This document shows, in pieces, positions 35,393-45,194 of a stretch of DNA of 49,365 nucleotides. Within the stretch, counting starts at the first letter, position 1, and every line of letters starts with the position of its first letter. The notes beneath the pieces are model-generated. The model was not told where the DNA came from. It searched no databases and worked only from the letters and a program-made list of their open reading frames with translations. A program made the translations under genes and the position numbers. The DNA is from Myxococcales bacterium (GTDB lineage: Bacteria > Myxococcota_A > Polyangia > Polyangiales > Polyangiaceae): the NCBI GenBank assembly GCA_012514535.1, contig JAAZAA010000119.1, positions 1 through 49,365 of the forward strand, given 5' to 3'.

Positions 35393-36112
35393 TCAGCTGC
35401 GCCCGCCGTCCACCACGAGCTCCTGGCCCGTGACGAAGGGCGAGTCGTGCAGGTACAGGACCGCGCGCACGACGTCCTCCGGGGAACCGATGCGCTGGAG
35501 CGGCACGGCGCGCGCCAGCTTGTCGATGGCCGCCGGCGTGTAGGACGTCGGCGGGAGCACGGTCCCCGGCGCGACCGCGTTGACGCGCACGTCCGGCGCG
35601 AGCTCCAGGCTCAGGGTGCGCATCAGGTGCCGCAGCGCCGCCTTGGAGACCGTATAGGGGAGGTAGTTCCGGTAGGGGGCCGTGGCGCTGGAGCAGGTGA
35701 TGAACACGATGTTCCCGCGGCTCGCGCGCAGGGCGGGTGATGCCTGGTGCGCCAGGGCGAAGGGGCCCGCCAGGTTGAGCCCGAGGGCTCGCTCGAGGGC
35801 GTCGTCGTCGAGGTCGTCGTAGGGGATGCGCTCGAAGTTCGCCGCGCTGGGGACCAACAGATCCAGGCCCCCGAGCACCTCGACGGCTCGATCGACGAGC
35901 TCCCGCGCCGCGCGGGCGTCGCTCAGATCCGCCTGCAGGAGATCGGCGCGCCCGCCGCGGGCGTGGATCGCCGCTGCGGTCTCCTCCGCGCCGGTGCGGC
36001 TCCGGTGGTAGTGGACCACCACGTGGGCGCCCCGCTGCCCGAGGGCGAGGGCGATGGCCTGGCCGAGCCGCTGCCCTGCGCCGGACACCAGCGCGCGCAA
36101 AGGAGTCGTCAT
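35393..36112 (-). CDS. Short-chain dehydrogenase, FolM/pteridine reductase-like
   Basis: An NAD(P)H oxidoreductase. The 239 residues have the cofactor loop SGAGQRLGQAIA with HYHRS further on (about residues 34-38), both typical of the FolM/PTR1 pteridine reductases that reduce dihydropterins. The catalytic set is ITCSSATAPY and YTVSK (Tyr/Lys about 153-157), and it ends VTGQELVVDGGRS. Other SDR substrates are possible. It starts 10 nt after the stop of the AgmX-like lipoprotein gene and is probably its operon partner. No folate gene is adjacent. Confidence 0.82.
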   Translation of the reverse strand: MTTPLRALVSGAGQRLGQAIALALGQRGAHVVVHYHRSRTGAEETAAAIHARGGRADLLQADLSDARAARELVDRAVEVLGGLDLLVPSAANFERIPYDDLDDDALERALGLNLAGPFALAHQASPALRASRGNIVFITCSSATAPYRNYLPYTVSKAALRHLMRTLSLELAPDVRVNAVAPGTVLPPTSYTPAAIDKLARAVPLQRIGSPEDVVRAVLYLHDSPFVTGQELVVDGGRS

Positions 36113-36122
36113 GAACGGCAGC

Positions 36123-36893
36123 TTAGCGCCGGAAGCTGACCTTTGCCGGCCAGCTCCCGGGGGAGCCGAAGGTGGCGTTCTTCACGGTCTCGACGAGGCA
36201 GCGCGCGGTGGCGTCCCCCTGCTCGTCGCTGTGGGCGACCCCGACGCTGAGCACGCCTCCGTTGGTCTTCACGTACGCCGTGAGGAAGAACGGCCCCCCG
36301 CCGCCGCAGGCCGACAGGTCGGAGCTCAGGGTGCCGAGGACGCGCTGGATGTCCTGATCGGACCAGGCCACGGGCGGGCGCACGTCGCTGGGGGGATCGA
36401 AGCCGATGGAGCTGCGCGCGAGGCCGATGCGCCCCCCGACGGGCTTGGGCCAGCGGTGGCTCTTGAGCGCGTCGAGCATGCACTGCTCCGTCTCGTAGTC
36501 GCCGAGGTTCGACTCCTCGATGTGGGCGTGGCGCGCCTTGCCGGTCATGTCCACCTTGACCAGGAACTGCACGTCGCCACCCAGGAACTTCACGCGGCGC
36601 TGCCCTTCCATGAGGCACTGGGCCAGGGCGGGGTAGGCCTTCTTGAAGGTCCGATCGACCTTCTCCTGGTTCATGCCTCCGAACTCCTGCATCACGTCGA
36701 GCTCTTCGTGGGTGTCCGTGTCGTCCTCCACGACCCACTCCGAGTTCGGCGACTCCGCCGGCTTGTCGCTGCCGCCACAGCCGACCAGGCCGAACAGTCC
36801 GGTGAGCAGCGCGCCGAGGAGAGCGCGCGGCGCGCGGGTGGGGGACGCGGACGTGGTGAGGGGAGAGGTGGCAAGGACCGGAAACATAGTCAT
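36123..36893 (-). CDS. Predicted lipoprotein with two AgmX/PglI C-terminal-like domains
   Basis: AgmX (adventurous gliding) and PglI proteins of myxobacteria share a small C-terminal domain with TonB-C-like looks. Here two copies follow each other: residues ~75-165 (TFKKAYPALAQCLMEGQRRV ... KVDMTGKARHAHIEESNLGD ... CMLDALKSHRWPKP) and ~180-255 (VLGTLSSDLSACG ... YVKTNGGVLSVGVAHSD ... CLVETVKNATFGSP). Each keeps two cysteines in matching places, probably a disulfide. The start is a lipoprotein signal ending LVGC. I chose the ATG at 36893, which has AAGGG about 9 nt upstream; the frame also offers ATG at 36887. A gliding or envelope role is inference. Confidence 0.75.
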   Translation of the reverse strand: MTMFPVLATSPLTTSASPTRAPRALLGALLTGLFGLVGCGGSDKPAESPNSEWVVEDDTDTHEELDVMQEFGGMNQEKVDRTFKKAYPALAQCLMEGQRRVKFLGGDVQFLVKVDMTGKARHAHIEESNLGDYETEQCMLDALKSHRWPKPVGGRIGLARSSIGFDPPSDVRPPVAWSDQDIQRVLGTLSSDLSACGGGGPFFLTAYVKTNGGVLSVGVAHSDEQGDATARCLVETVKNATFGSPGSWPAKVSFRR

Positions 36894-36968
36894 CGCGAAT
36901 GGCCCTTTACCCAATGTCCAGGGACCTCGCCAGGGGTCACAGGATCGGAATGTGTGTCGCGCCCGGCT

Positions 36969-37862
36969 TCAGGGGTGGTGCGGCGGCGCGTCCGCGAAGA
37001 GAACCGCCCGGCGGAGCTGCCCGAGCCGATCGAGCAAGGCCGGGCGCGGCCGCACCAGCACCGGAAGTTTGCTCTCCGAGAGCATCTCCGCGTCGAAGTC
37101 GCTGTCGCCGAACGCGGCCAACCAGGTCACGTTTCCCAACAGGCGCTTACCCGCGCGCACCTTGTCGGGCCCGTAGGGCAGGGAACCCGCGAGCGCGGGG
37201 AGGAACACGCCGTCTGCCGCCTGTGCCCGCCCCGCCACGATGTCGTCGGGCCCAAAGCCGAGGTCCCGCGCCGCCTCGTCGACGACGAGCTGCGGCGACG
37301 CGGAGACGATGACGGCGCGCAGGCGCGCCTCGCGAGCCCAGAGCATCACCGGAAGCAGCGTGTGATGAATCTGTGAGAGGTGTTCGCGCCGCTTCAACGT
37401 GCGGCGCGTGTGCTCCCGCAGCTCCGCCTCCGTCCAGCCCGCGTAGGCCCAGACCTGCATCTCGCTGGTGGCGCGCTCCGGGTAGCGCCCCTCGGAGAAG
37501 GCCCGCTGCAGCTCCTGCGCGAGCAGGTTCGCGTCCGCGTCCTCGGGGCGCGTGCCCTGGAGCTCGAGCTCGGCGCCGAGTCCGTGGGCCTCCACCTCGG
37601 CGAGCAACGCCGGGCGGGCGTCTTCCCGGAGCAGCCCCTCGGTGAAGGCGTGGACGAATGCGTCGCTGCCCACGTCGCCCGTCCAGAGCGTGCCGTCCGC
37701 GTCGAAGATCACCGCCGCCCGCCCCTTCGCGTCCGCGGCGAGCCGCTCCAACCGCCGGATCAGCTCCCAGGCGTCGACGGACTCGGGCCCGGACGCGCTG
37801 CTCGGCGTGTCGAGGAGCAGGGAGCCGTCGGGGGCGGTCACAGGGGTCGAGGAGGACTTCAT
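36969..37862 (-). CDS. HAD-superfamily phosphatase, phosphoserine phosphatase-like (HAD-IB)
   Basis: Soluble phosphomonoesterase. HAD motifs are complete: FDADGTLW (nucleophile Asp54 and Asp56), IVSASP (motif II Ser), GPDKVRAG (motif III Lys) and FGDSDFDAEM (motif IV Asp pair). A ~100-residue helical cap sits between motifs I and II, the type 1 plan of PSP-like enzymes. I chose the ATG at 37862, with GGAGGG 6 nt upstream; the ATG at 37868 would overlap the upstream gene's stop as ATGA. It follows the LicC-like gene immediately, so the substrate may be a phospho-alcohol such as phosphocholine. That is inference from context. Confidence 0.82.
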   Translation of the reverse strand: MKSSSTPVTAPDGSLLLDTPSSASGPESVDAWELIRRLERLAADAKGRAAVIFDADGTLWTGDVGSDAFVHAFTEGLLREDARPALLAEVEAHGLGAELELQGTRPEDADANLLAQELQRAFSEGRYPERATSEMQVWAYAGWTEAELREHTRRTLKRREHLSQIHHTLLPVMLWAREARLRAVIVSASPQLVVDEAARDLGFGPDDIVAGRAQAADGVFLPALAGSLPYGPDKVRAGKRLLGNVTWLAAFGDSDFDAEMLSESKLPVLVRPRPALLDRLGQLRRAVLFADAPPHHP

Positions 37863-37864
37863 CG

Positions 37865-38650
37865 TCATCCCTCCGGAGCTCGAGCCCTCGGTCGAGACGC
37901 CCACCAACGCGCTGCCCACTCGAGATCTTCGAGGGTGTCGATTTCCATGTACGCGCCCTCGGTCGACTCGCGGTGCATCGGGGTGCCCGCCTCGAGCATG
38001 TCTTGAAGGAGATCGATCAGGTACGCCTTCTCGAAGGTGCGCCCCTCACGAAACTCTCCCTCCGCGAACCTCTCCGCGGCGCGATCGAAGGCCTCGACGA
38101 GCTGTCGCGCGCCCGCGGGGGACGCCTTCATCACGCCGATGAACTCCCCCTGGGCCGCGTCACTGTCGATGCGCCGACCGAGCTCGAGCACGCGGGACCC
38201 GTCGGCGCGCAGCTTCTCCGCGTCCGTCTCGGGGTGCTGCGAGCGATTCACGTAGCGACGCCGCCAGGCCGTGTCGCAGCCGAGGGTGATGTCGTGAGCG
38301 CTCTGGGCCACGCGCCGCGCGATGGCCCCGTCGTAGACGATGTCCGCGTAGGTCGACACGAAGCCGTCGGCGAGGTGAGCCCGCGCGCACAGGAGCGACG
38401 CCAGGATGTTGTTGTGCTCCCAGCGCTCGTTCCGAACGAACGTGAGCTGGGGGTAGCGCTCCCGGACGACCTCCTCGCGGTACCCGGACACGAACACGAT
38501 GTCGCGCCCCGAGAACCCCGCCTCCTCGAGGGCCTCGAGGATCCAGTCGAGCATGGGTCGTCCCATCACGGGCACCAGGGTCTTCGGCACCTCGTCCGTC
38601 TCCGGTCCGAGTCGGCTCCCGCGGCCCGCGCCGATGATGATGGCCTTCAT
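37865..38650 (-). CDS. LicC-like sugar/choline-phosphate nucleotidyltransferase
   Basis: Transfers a nucleotidyl group to a phosphorylated acceptor. The 261 residues begin MKAIIIGAGRGSRLGPETDE and PKTLVPVMGRPMLDWIL, the loop and Lys shared by sugar-1-phosphate and LicC-type choline-phosphate cytidylyltransferases. HNNILASLLCARAHL and STYADIVYDG (metal-binding Asp) match LicC more than the longer RmlA-like enzymes. The acceptor cannot be read from sequence. It starts 7 nt after the acs stop and ends against the HAD phosphatase gene, so the three form one transcript. CDP-linked head-group synthesis for a lipid or polymer is one possible role. Confidence 0.8.
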   Translation of the reverse strand: MKAIIIGAGRGSRLGPETDEVPKTLVPVMGRPMLDWILEALEEAGFSGRDIVFVSGYREEVVRERYPQLTFVRNERWEHNNILASLLCARAHLADGFVSTYADIVYDGAIARRVAQSAHDITLGCDTAWRRRYVNRSQHPETDAEKLRADGSRVLELGRRIDSDAAQGEFIGVMKASPAGARQLVEAFDRAAERFAEGEFREGRTFEKAYLIDLLQDMLEAGTPMHRESTEGAYMEIDTLEDLEWAARWWASRPRARAPEG

Positions 38651-38657
38651 GCTTTGG

Positions 38658-40631
<1,974 letters not shown>

Positions 40632-40796
40632 GGCCTTCCCCGCTGGCGGTGGTCTCCCCAGTCTAGGGCCCAACCCTCTGGCGGAACAGCAGGCCTTCGC
40701 GTCGCCGCCCGAAAGCGCCGCCCCCCACTGGAAAGGCGGAGAGTTTCCCGAGGAGGACCTCCTCGAAGGAGGCGTGGCCCCGGACAAAACGCACGA

Positions 40797-40829
40797 AGGC
40801 CGCACGAGACGGGTGTCTTCGTGCGGCCT
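40797..40829 (-). terminator. Terminator of the rpsT transcript
   Basis: AGGCCGCACGA (40797-40807) pairs exactly with TCGTGCGGCCT (40819-40829) around an 11-nt loop. Read on the minus strand, the stem is followed by TTCGTGCGTTTTG, a T-rich tail. It lies about 180 bp after the rpsT stop. Confidence 0.7.
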
Positions 40830-40897
40830 CGAGGGCCTCTTCCCAGGCGGAGCCCAGGAGCGTGGTGCGAGGACGGCGGCTGGGCTGGTCCAGACTG

Positions 40898-40927
40898 GCT
40901 CAGAGGCTGCCTGCTCAGAGGCTGCCT
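40898..40927. repeat. Tandem 15-bp repeat, two copies
   Basis: GCTCAGAGGCTGCCT occurs at 40898-40912 and 40913-40927, identical, about 80 bp downstream of the rpsT stop. Confidence 0.85.
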
Positions 40928-41007
40928 GCTCCGGAGGCCGGATCGGGGGGAGCGGGGGCCAGGTGGAGCACCGTCCGTCGCGGGGAGGGCGGCGCCGCTG
41001 GTCGAGC

Positions 41008-41274
41008 TCAGCCCGAGATCTTCTGCAGCGCCGAGGCGATCCGAGAGGTCGTCCGCGAGGCGGTCTTCTTCGGGAGGATGCCCTTGCTCGCGGCGCGGGC
41101 CAGCGCGGAGGCCGCGAGGCGCACGGGCTCGGCGGCAGCCTGGGGATCTCCGCTAGCGATCGCTGCACGCGCGCGCTTGACGGCAGTGCGAACGGCAGTG
41201 CGGACGGGACGATTGCGAGCCGTACGCTTGATGCGCTGACGGTTCCTCTTTTCGGCGGAGACGTGGTTGGCCAT
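41008..41274 (-). CDS. rpsT: 30S ribosomal protein S20
   Basis: 16S rRNA-binding protein of the small subunit. The 88 residues begin [21 protein letters not shown], the family N-terminus, are about a quarter Lys/Arg, and end in the typical [13 protein letters not shown] helix. The start is the ATG at 41274. It is preceded 55 bp upstream by a 52-residue basic protein gene on the same strand, and both probably share the promoter at 41550-41578. Confidence 0.96.
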   Translation of the reverse strand: MANHVSAEKRNRQRIKRTARNRPVRTAVRTAVKRARAAIASGDPQAAAEPVRLAASALARAASKGILPKKTASRTTSRIASALQKISG

Positions 41275-41329
41275 GAATGTGCTCGTAACTGGGGACGCGA
41301 GTGACTAGGACGCGATGAGGAGGCGACGG

Positions 41330-41488
41330 TCAGCTCTTGCGAGCGTCGGGCGCCTTGGGGTCATACCCCTCGGGGTGGATCGGAAACTCGGGGGTACCGG
41401 CCTTGGAGCGAGCGCGCTTCGCGGCGCGGCCAGCGGCCTTGGCGCGGATCTCGCGGCGGGTCTGCGTCTGCCTGGTGTTGGAAACCAT
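41330..41488 (-). CDS. 52-residue basic protein upstream of rpsT
   Basis: Unrecognised small gene. Translation from the ATG at 41488 gives [20 protein letters not shown], then a basic helix ([11 protein letters not shown]), then a Pro-rich end ([21 protein letters not shown]). It has 8 Arg and 5 Lys against 5 acidic residues. The basic half and the shared promoter with rpsT suggest a ribosome- or RNA-associated protein, which is inference. Support for coding: it sits 62 nt after a near-consensus promoter, ends with a clean stop 55 bp before rpsT, and shows a two-part composition (basic helix, then Pro-rich end) unlike a chance frame. Confidence 0.65.
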   Translation of the reverse strand: MVSNTRQTQTRREIRAKAAGRAAKRARSKAGTPEFPIHPEGYDPKAPDARKS

Positions 41489-41549
41489 GATGAACTCGAC
41501 GGGCTAGAAAGGTGCCTCCGGAACACCTTGGGCGGCCCGGGGGGCGGGG

Positions 41550-41578
41550 AATATGGGGGAATCGAATAGTCTTGTCAA
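41550..41578 (-). promoter_or_regulatory. Sigma-70-type promoter for the small basic protein and rpsT
   Basis: On the minus strand a perfect TTGACA (41573-41578) is followed after 17 bp by CATATT (41550-41555, 4 of 6 to consensus). Transcription would start near 41543, about 55 nt before the ATG at 41488. It is the clearest vegetative promoter in the window. Confidence 0.72.
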
Positions 41579-41664
41579 CGCGCGGCGGCGAGGCTGGCGA
41601 CCCGGTCGCCGTGGTCGAGGGCGCCCCCGCGATCCAGCGGCGCCCCGACCAGAAGAAGAGCCGC

Positions 41665-43602
41665 TCAGCCGCCGCCGAGCTTGCTCTTCAGGAGGTCCCC
41701 GAGGGTGCCGAAGTGCGCCTCGGCCTTGAGCTTCTGGCGGTACTCCTTGGCCGCTCGTCGCTCCTCGTCCTGGGCGAGCTTGGTGATGCTGAGCTTGGGC
41801 TCACCGCGCTTCGGATCGAAATCGATCACCTTGGCCTCGAGCTGGGCTCCCAGCTTGAAGTGCTTGGCGAGATCCGTGCCCCGAGGCGTCCCCGTCTGAC
41901 CGGCGGGGATGAAGCCGCGGGCATGACGTCCCGTGGCGCCCAGCACGCGCACCTGCAGGCCCGGCGGGGCGGCCTTGACGACGGCCACCTGCAGGCTCGC
42001 GTTCTTGCCCACCCGCTGCCGCGGTTCCTCGGCGCGCTCGGGGGGCAGGGCAGGGTGGAGGGCGATCCGGCGCGAGCGGGGATCGAGGTGATGCACCACC
42101 ACCCGCAGCGGGTCACCGGGCTTCACGACCTTGGAGGCGTCATCGACGCGCTCGAAGGAGAGGTCCGACACGTGGCAGAAGCCCTCGAGCTCGTCGTCGA
42201 GCTTGACCACCGCGCCGAAGGGCTCCACGCGGGTCACCACGCCGTCGATCTCTTGCCCCGGCTTGACCTTCTCGAGGAGGCTCGCCCAGGGATCTTCGAT
42301 CAAGGCCTTGCGGCTCAGCCAGATCTTCCCCTTCTCGTCGATCTTGAGGATCTTCACGCGCAGGCGGTCGCCCGCCTTGAGCACGTCCGTGATCTTCTGA
42401 CGCGGGTCGTGGGAGGCCTCGCTGATGTGCACCAGCCCTTCGAGGTTCTCCGCCTGGGGGAGGGCGACGAAGGCGCCCCACTCGACGACGGTGCGCACGA
42501 CGCCGTCCATCTCGGCGCCCTCCTGGAGAACCTCCAGGGCCTTCTTGCGCCGCTCGTGGGCTTCCTTCTCGAGCATGGGGCGGCGCGTGACCACGACGTC
42601 CCGTCCACCCTTCTCGTACTGGGTGACCTTGAAGTCGAGGCGCTGCCCCACGAGCTGGGTCAAGTTGGCGTTCTGCGGGTGCAGATCCACGCCCGAGGCG
42701 GGCGCGAACGCGCGCAAGCCGTCGAGCATGACGTCGAGGCCGCCCTTGATGACGCCCGTGACGAGGCCCTGCACGAGGGTGCCGTCCTTCGCGGCTTGCT
42801 CGATCCGCGGCTTCGTCTCCTCCTCGCGGAGGGGCTTGCGGGTGAGCACGACGAGCCCGCCGCGCCCCCCGTCCGTGAGCACTTGACCCACGAAGCGATC
42901 ACCAACGGCGGGGATCAGATCGTCGGGCTCCATCTCCCCGCGATCGAAGATCGCCAGCGCCTTGCCGGCGAGGTCCACCATGATCGCCGTCTCGAGGACC
43001 GCGGTGACCTTGCCGAAGACCTCCTCGCCGACGTGGAAGGGGGTGCGGTCGGACGCGCGCGCCTCGCCGTCGCTCGGCTTCTTTTTCTTCTTCCGGCGTC
43101 GCCGCTTCTTCTTCGGCCCGTCGGCGCCCTCCTCACCGGTGGCGCTGGCCTGCTCGGTGCCGGTCTGCTCCGCGCTGGCGCCTTCGCCTTCGCCGCTCTC
43201 GGACGAGGCTGCGCTGGCTTGCTCCGCGCTGGCGCCCTCGCCTTCGCCGCTCTCGGACGAGGCTGCGCTGGCTTGCTCCGCGCTGGGTTGGTCCGCGTCC
43301 GGTGCAGCCGTGCCCTCCGGAGGGGTCACGTCGCCGTCGCCACCGACGGAGACGTCGGCCTGCGGCGCGGGCGCGTCCGCTGGCGCGGCAGAGCCGTCCG
43401 CTCCTGCGGCGGAGCCGTCCTGTGGCGTCGACATCGCGTCGCCCGTGTCGCTCGACGCACCTGCGGGCTCCGAGCCCTGGGGCGAAGACCCCTGACTCGT
43501 CGAGGCGGACGTGGCGGACTCTGCGGGTGCCGTGTGTTCGGCAGCGCCACTGTCTGCAGTTGTTTCTTCGGAGCTCTTCGGCTCCGTCTCCTCAGATGCC
43601 AT
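41665..43602 (-). CDS. Ribosomal protein S1-like protein with long N-terminal extension
   Basis: S1 domains bind single-stranded RNA, and S1 helps mRNAs onto the ribosome. Of 645 residues, the first ~165 are Ala/Ser/Glu/Gly-rich and acidic and contain a duplicated 18-residue segment. A basic run KKKRRRRKKKKK (about 166-177) follows. About five S1-type domains then run to the C-terminus; the third and fourth are the clearest (GVVRTVVEWGAFVALPQAEN...LVHISEAS; GVVTRVEPFGAVVKLDDELE...CHVSDLSF). The end reads GTLGDLLKSKLGGG, similar to known S1 C-termini. Whether this is the main rpsA or a second S1-domain protein cannot be told here. The 54-bp repeats lie in the extension. Confidence 0.85.
   Translation of the reverse strand: MASEETEPKSSEETTADSGAAEHTAPAESATSASTSQGSSPQGSEPAGASSDTGDAMSTPQDGSAAGADGSAAPADAPAPQADVSVGGDGDVTPPEGTAAPDADQPSAEQASAASSESGEGEGASAEQASAASSESGEGEGASAEQTGTEQASATGEEGADGPKKKRRRRKKKKKPSDGEARASDRTPFHVGEEVFGKVTAVLETAIMVDLAGKALAIFDRGEMEPDDLIPAVGDRFVGQVLTDGGRGGLVVLTRKPLREEETKPRIEQAAKDGTLVQGLVTGVIKGGLDVMLDGLRAFAPASGVDLHPQNANLTQLVGQRLDFKVTQYEKGGRDVVVTRRPMLEKEAHERRKKALEVLQEGAEMDGVVRTVVEWGAFVALPQAENLEGLVHISEASHDPRQKITDVLKAGDRLRVKILKIDEKGKIWLSRKALIEDPWASLLEKVKPGQEIDGVVTRVEPFGAVVKLDDELEGFCHVSDLSFERVDDASKVVKPGDPLRVVVHHLDPRSRRIALHPALPPERAEEPRQRVGKNASLQVAVVKAAPPGLQVRVLGATGRHARGFIPAGQTGTPRGTDLAKHFKLGAQLEAKVIDFDPKRGEPKLSITKLAQDEERRAAKEYRQKLKAEAHFGTLGDLLKSKLGGG
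43166..43288 (-). repeat. In-frame 54-bp tandem repeat, two full copies and a partial third
   Basis: Copies begin at 43166, 43220 and 43274, exactly 54 bp apart, and the two full copies differ by very few bases. They encode an 18-residue SAEQASAASSESGEGEGA unit in the S1 protein's extension. Copy number is likely to vary. Confidence 0.88.
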
Positions 43603-43743
43603 GCGTCGGGATCTCCCAGGGCCCGGCAGTGTGTCACGTACGGGCTGGGGCGCCTATAACTCGCCTTGCGGTGGAAGCCAACTGGCCGCGCTCCGGGGGC
43701 GGCTCGCGGGTCAGGTCGAACCGGGACCCGAGGGGTTTCACCC

Positions 43744-43767
43744 GGAGGACGGTTCGGAGGACGGTTC
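43744..43767. repeat. Tandem 12-bp duplication abutting the mrp stop
   Basis: GGAGGACGGTTC occurs at 43744-43755 and 43756-43767. The second copy overlaps the first two bases of the mrp stop codon (TCA on the plus strand, 43766-43768). Confidence 0.8.
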
Positions 43768-44701
43768 AGCTCCGGGTGATGGGGAGGTGCCGGTTCACCC
43801 CGCCGCTGCGGTCGATGGACAGGTCGGCGCCCGCCTGCCGGTTTTGTTCGTCGAGGCGTTCTACGAGCTTGCGGGAGATTTCCAGGAACGCCTCGGCCAC
43901 CGGCGAGCGCGGCGCGGCCTGGACGACCGGGGTGCCCGCGTCGCCCCACTGACGCACCTGGGGATCGAGGGGGAGCTGACCCAGCAGGGGCGCTTCGGCC
44001 ATCTCGGCGATCTTCTGGCCGCCGCCGCTACCAAACAGCTCATGGCGCTTGTCGCAGCCATCGCAGATGAAGTAGCTCTCGTTCTCGATGACCCCGGTGA
44101 TGGGGATGCCGACCTTGCGGTTCATCGACACGGACTTGTAGACGTCCTGCAGGGCCACCTCTTGGGGCGTCGTGACGATGACCGAGCCGTTGCTCCGGAC
44201 CTTCTGGGAGAGGGTCAGCGCCACGTCGCCCGTGCCGGGCGGCAGATCGAGGAGCAAGAAGTCGAGCTCGCCCCAGTCCACCTCGCCGAGGAACTGCATC
44301 AAGGCGCCGTGGAGCATCGGGCCGCGCCAGACCACCGCGGCCTTGGGATCTTCGAGCAAGAAGCCCAAGCTCATCAGCTTCAGGCCGAAGCGCTGCAGCG
44401 GCTGGATTTTCTTGCCGTCGCTCAGGGGCTGGCCGGTGATGCCCAACATGGTGGGGATGCTCGGCCCGTACATGTCCGCGTCGAGGAGCCCCACCCGGTA
44501 GCCCTGGCGAGCCAGGGCCAAGGACAGGTTGGTGGCCACGGTGCTCTTGCCCACGCCACCCTTGCCGCTCATCACGAGCAGCACGTTCTTCACCCCGGGC
44601 ACGGGATCGTCGGGGGCTGGATTCCTGCTGGAGACCTCGGGCGGCGGCGCGTTGCGCTGGGGATCGCTCGGGTGGGCGTCGCTGGACTGGGAGTCGCTCA
44701 T
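43766..44701 (-). CDS. mrp: Mrp/ApbC family iron-sulfur cluster carrier ATPase
   Basis: A P-loop ATPase that holds and hands over Fe-S clusters. The 311 residues have the deviant Walker A GKGGVGKST at 46-54 (the two Lys of MinD/Mrp enzymes), LLDADMYGPSIPTMLG, LLLDLPPGTGD and ENESYFICDGCDKRHELFG with the CxxC pair that binds the cluster at the dimer interface. The first ~35 residues are a Ser/Pro/Asp-rich extension. No DUF59 domain is fused in front, unlike many Mrp proteins. The start is the ATG at 44701. The S1 gene follows 163 bp downstream on the same strand. Confidence 0.94.
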   Translation of the reverse strand: MSDSQSSDAHPSDPQRNAPPPEVSSRNPAPDDPVPGVKNVLLVMSGKGGVGKSTVATNLSLALARQGYRVGLLDADMYGPSIPTMLGITGQPLSDGKKIQPLQRFGLKLMSLGFLLEDPKAAVVWRGPMLHGALMQFLGEVDWGELDFLLLDLPPGTGDVALTLSQKVRSNGSVIVTTPQEVALQDVYKSVSMNRKVGIPITGVIENESYFICDGCDKRHELFGSGGGQKIAEMAEAPLLGQLPLDPQVRQWGDAGTPVVQAAPRSPVAEAFLEISRKLVERLDEQNRQAGADLSIDRSGGVNRHLPITRS

Positions 44702-45194
44702 CTCTCCGCTCAGGTACGGCGAGGTGGGAGGACTGTCAAACTCGGGGGTGATCGCTGCCGGGAGCCGCGTCGCGGCGCCGGCCCGCGCCGCAGGTCGACC
44801 GACGCGTCTCGGCTACGGCTCCGTGCGTTCGCCGGCGGCTCCTGCGGGGCGCGGAGCGCGCTGGTGGGAGCCGTGGATCGCGCGGTCGCGGCGGCTCGAG
44901 GTGCCCATCAGGCCCGTTGCGGCGCGCTCTGCTTCCCGCTCTGCGACGCACGAGTGGTGCGCCGCAGCGGGCTCTGCTTCGCGTGGGCTCTGCTTCGCGT
45001 GGGCTCTGCTTCGCGTGGGCTGTGGTTCGCGCGGGCTCTGCTTCGCGCCGAGTGGTGCGCCGCAGCGGGCTGTGGTTCGCGTGGGCTCTGCTTCGCGCCG
45101 AGCGGTGCGCCGCGGGCTCTGCGACGCACCGGGCTTTGCGCGCCATGGGGGCGAGTGCGCCAGGTGGCGGACTGGTGGCGAACCGATCGCCGCT
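44702..45194. other. Intergenic region with minisatellite
   Basis: About 490 bp between the mrp start and the VWA gene end, both on the minus strand. Open frames here on either strand are only translations of the repeat: the 16-bp period is not a multiple of three, so no frame gives a stable protein repeat. About 44925-45145 is repeat-like. The part next to mrp (44702-44900) should hold the mrp promoter, but none was assigned. Confidence 0.6.
44969..45048. repeat. 16-bp tandem minisatellite, five units, with outlying copies
   Basis: GGGCTCTGCTTCGCGT repeats head to tail at 44969, 44985 and 45001 without change, then GGGCTGTGGTTCGCGC (45017) and GGGCTCTGCTTCGCGC (45033). Diverged units and a second element CGAGTGGTGCGCCGC (near 44951, 45048 and 45098) continue to about 45145, forming a higher-order pattern. 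Confidence 0.85.

Larger units (their letters stand above)
40632..41007. other. Intergenic region between acs and rpsT
   Basis: About 375 bp without a gene. It holds a minus-strand terminator (40797-40829) that ends the rpsT transcript and a 15-bp tandem duplication (40898-40927). The rest, 40632-40790, should contain the acs promoter, but no strong match was seen. Confidence 0.5.
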
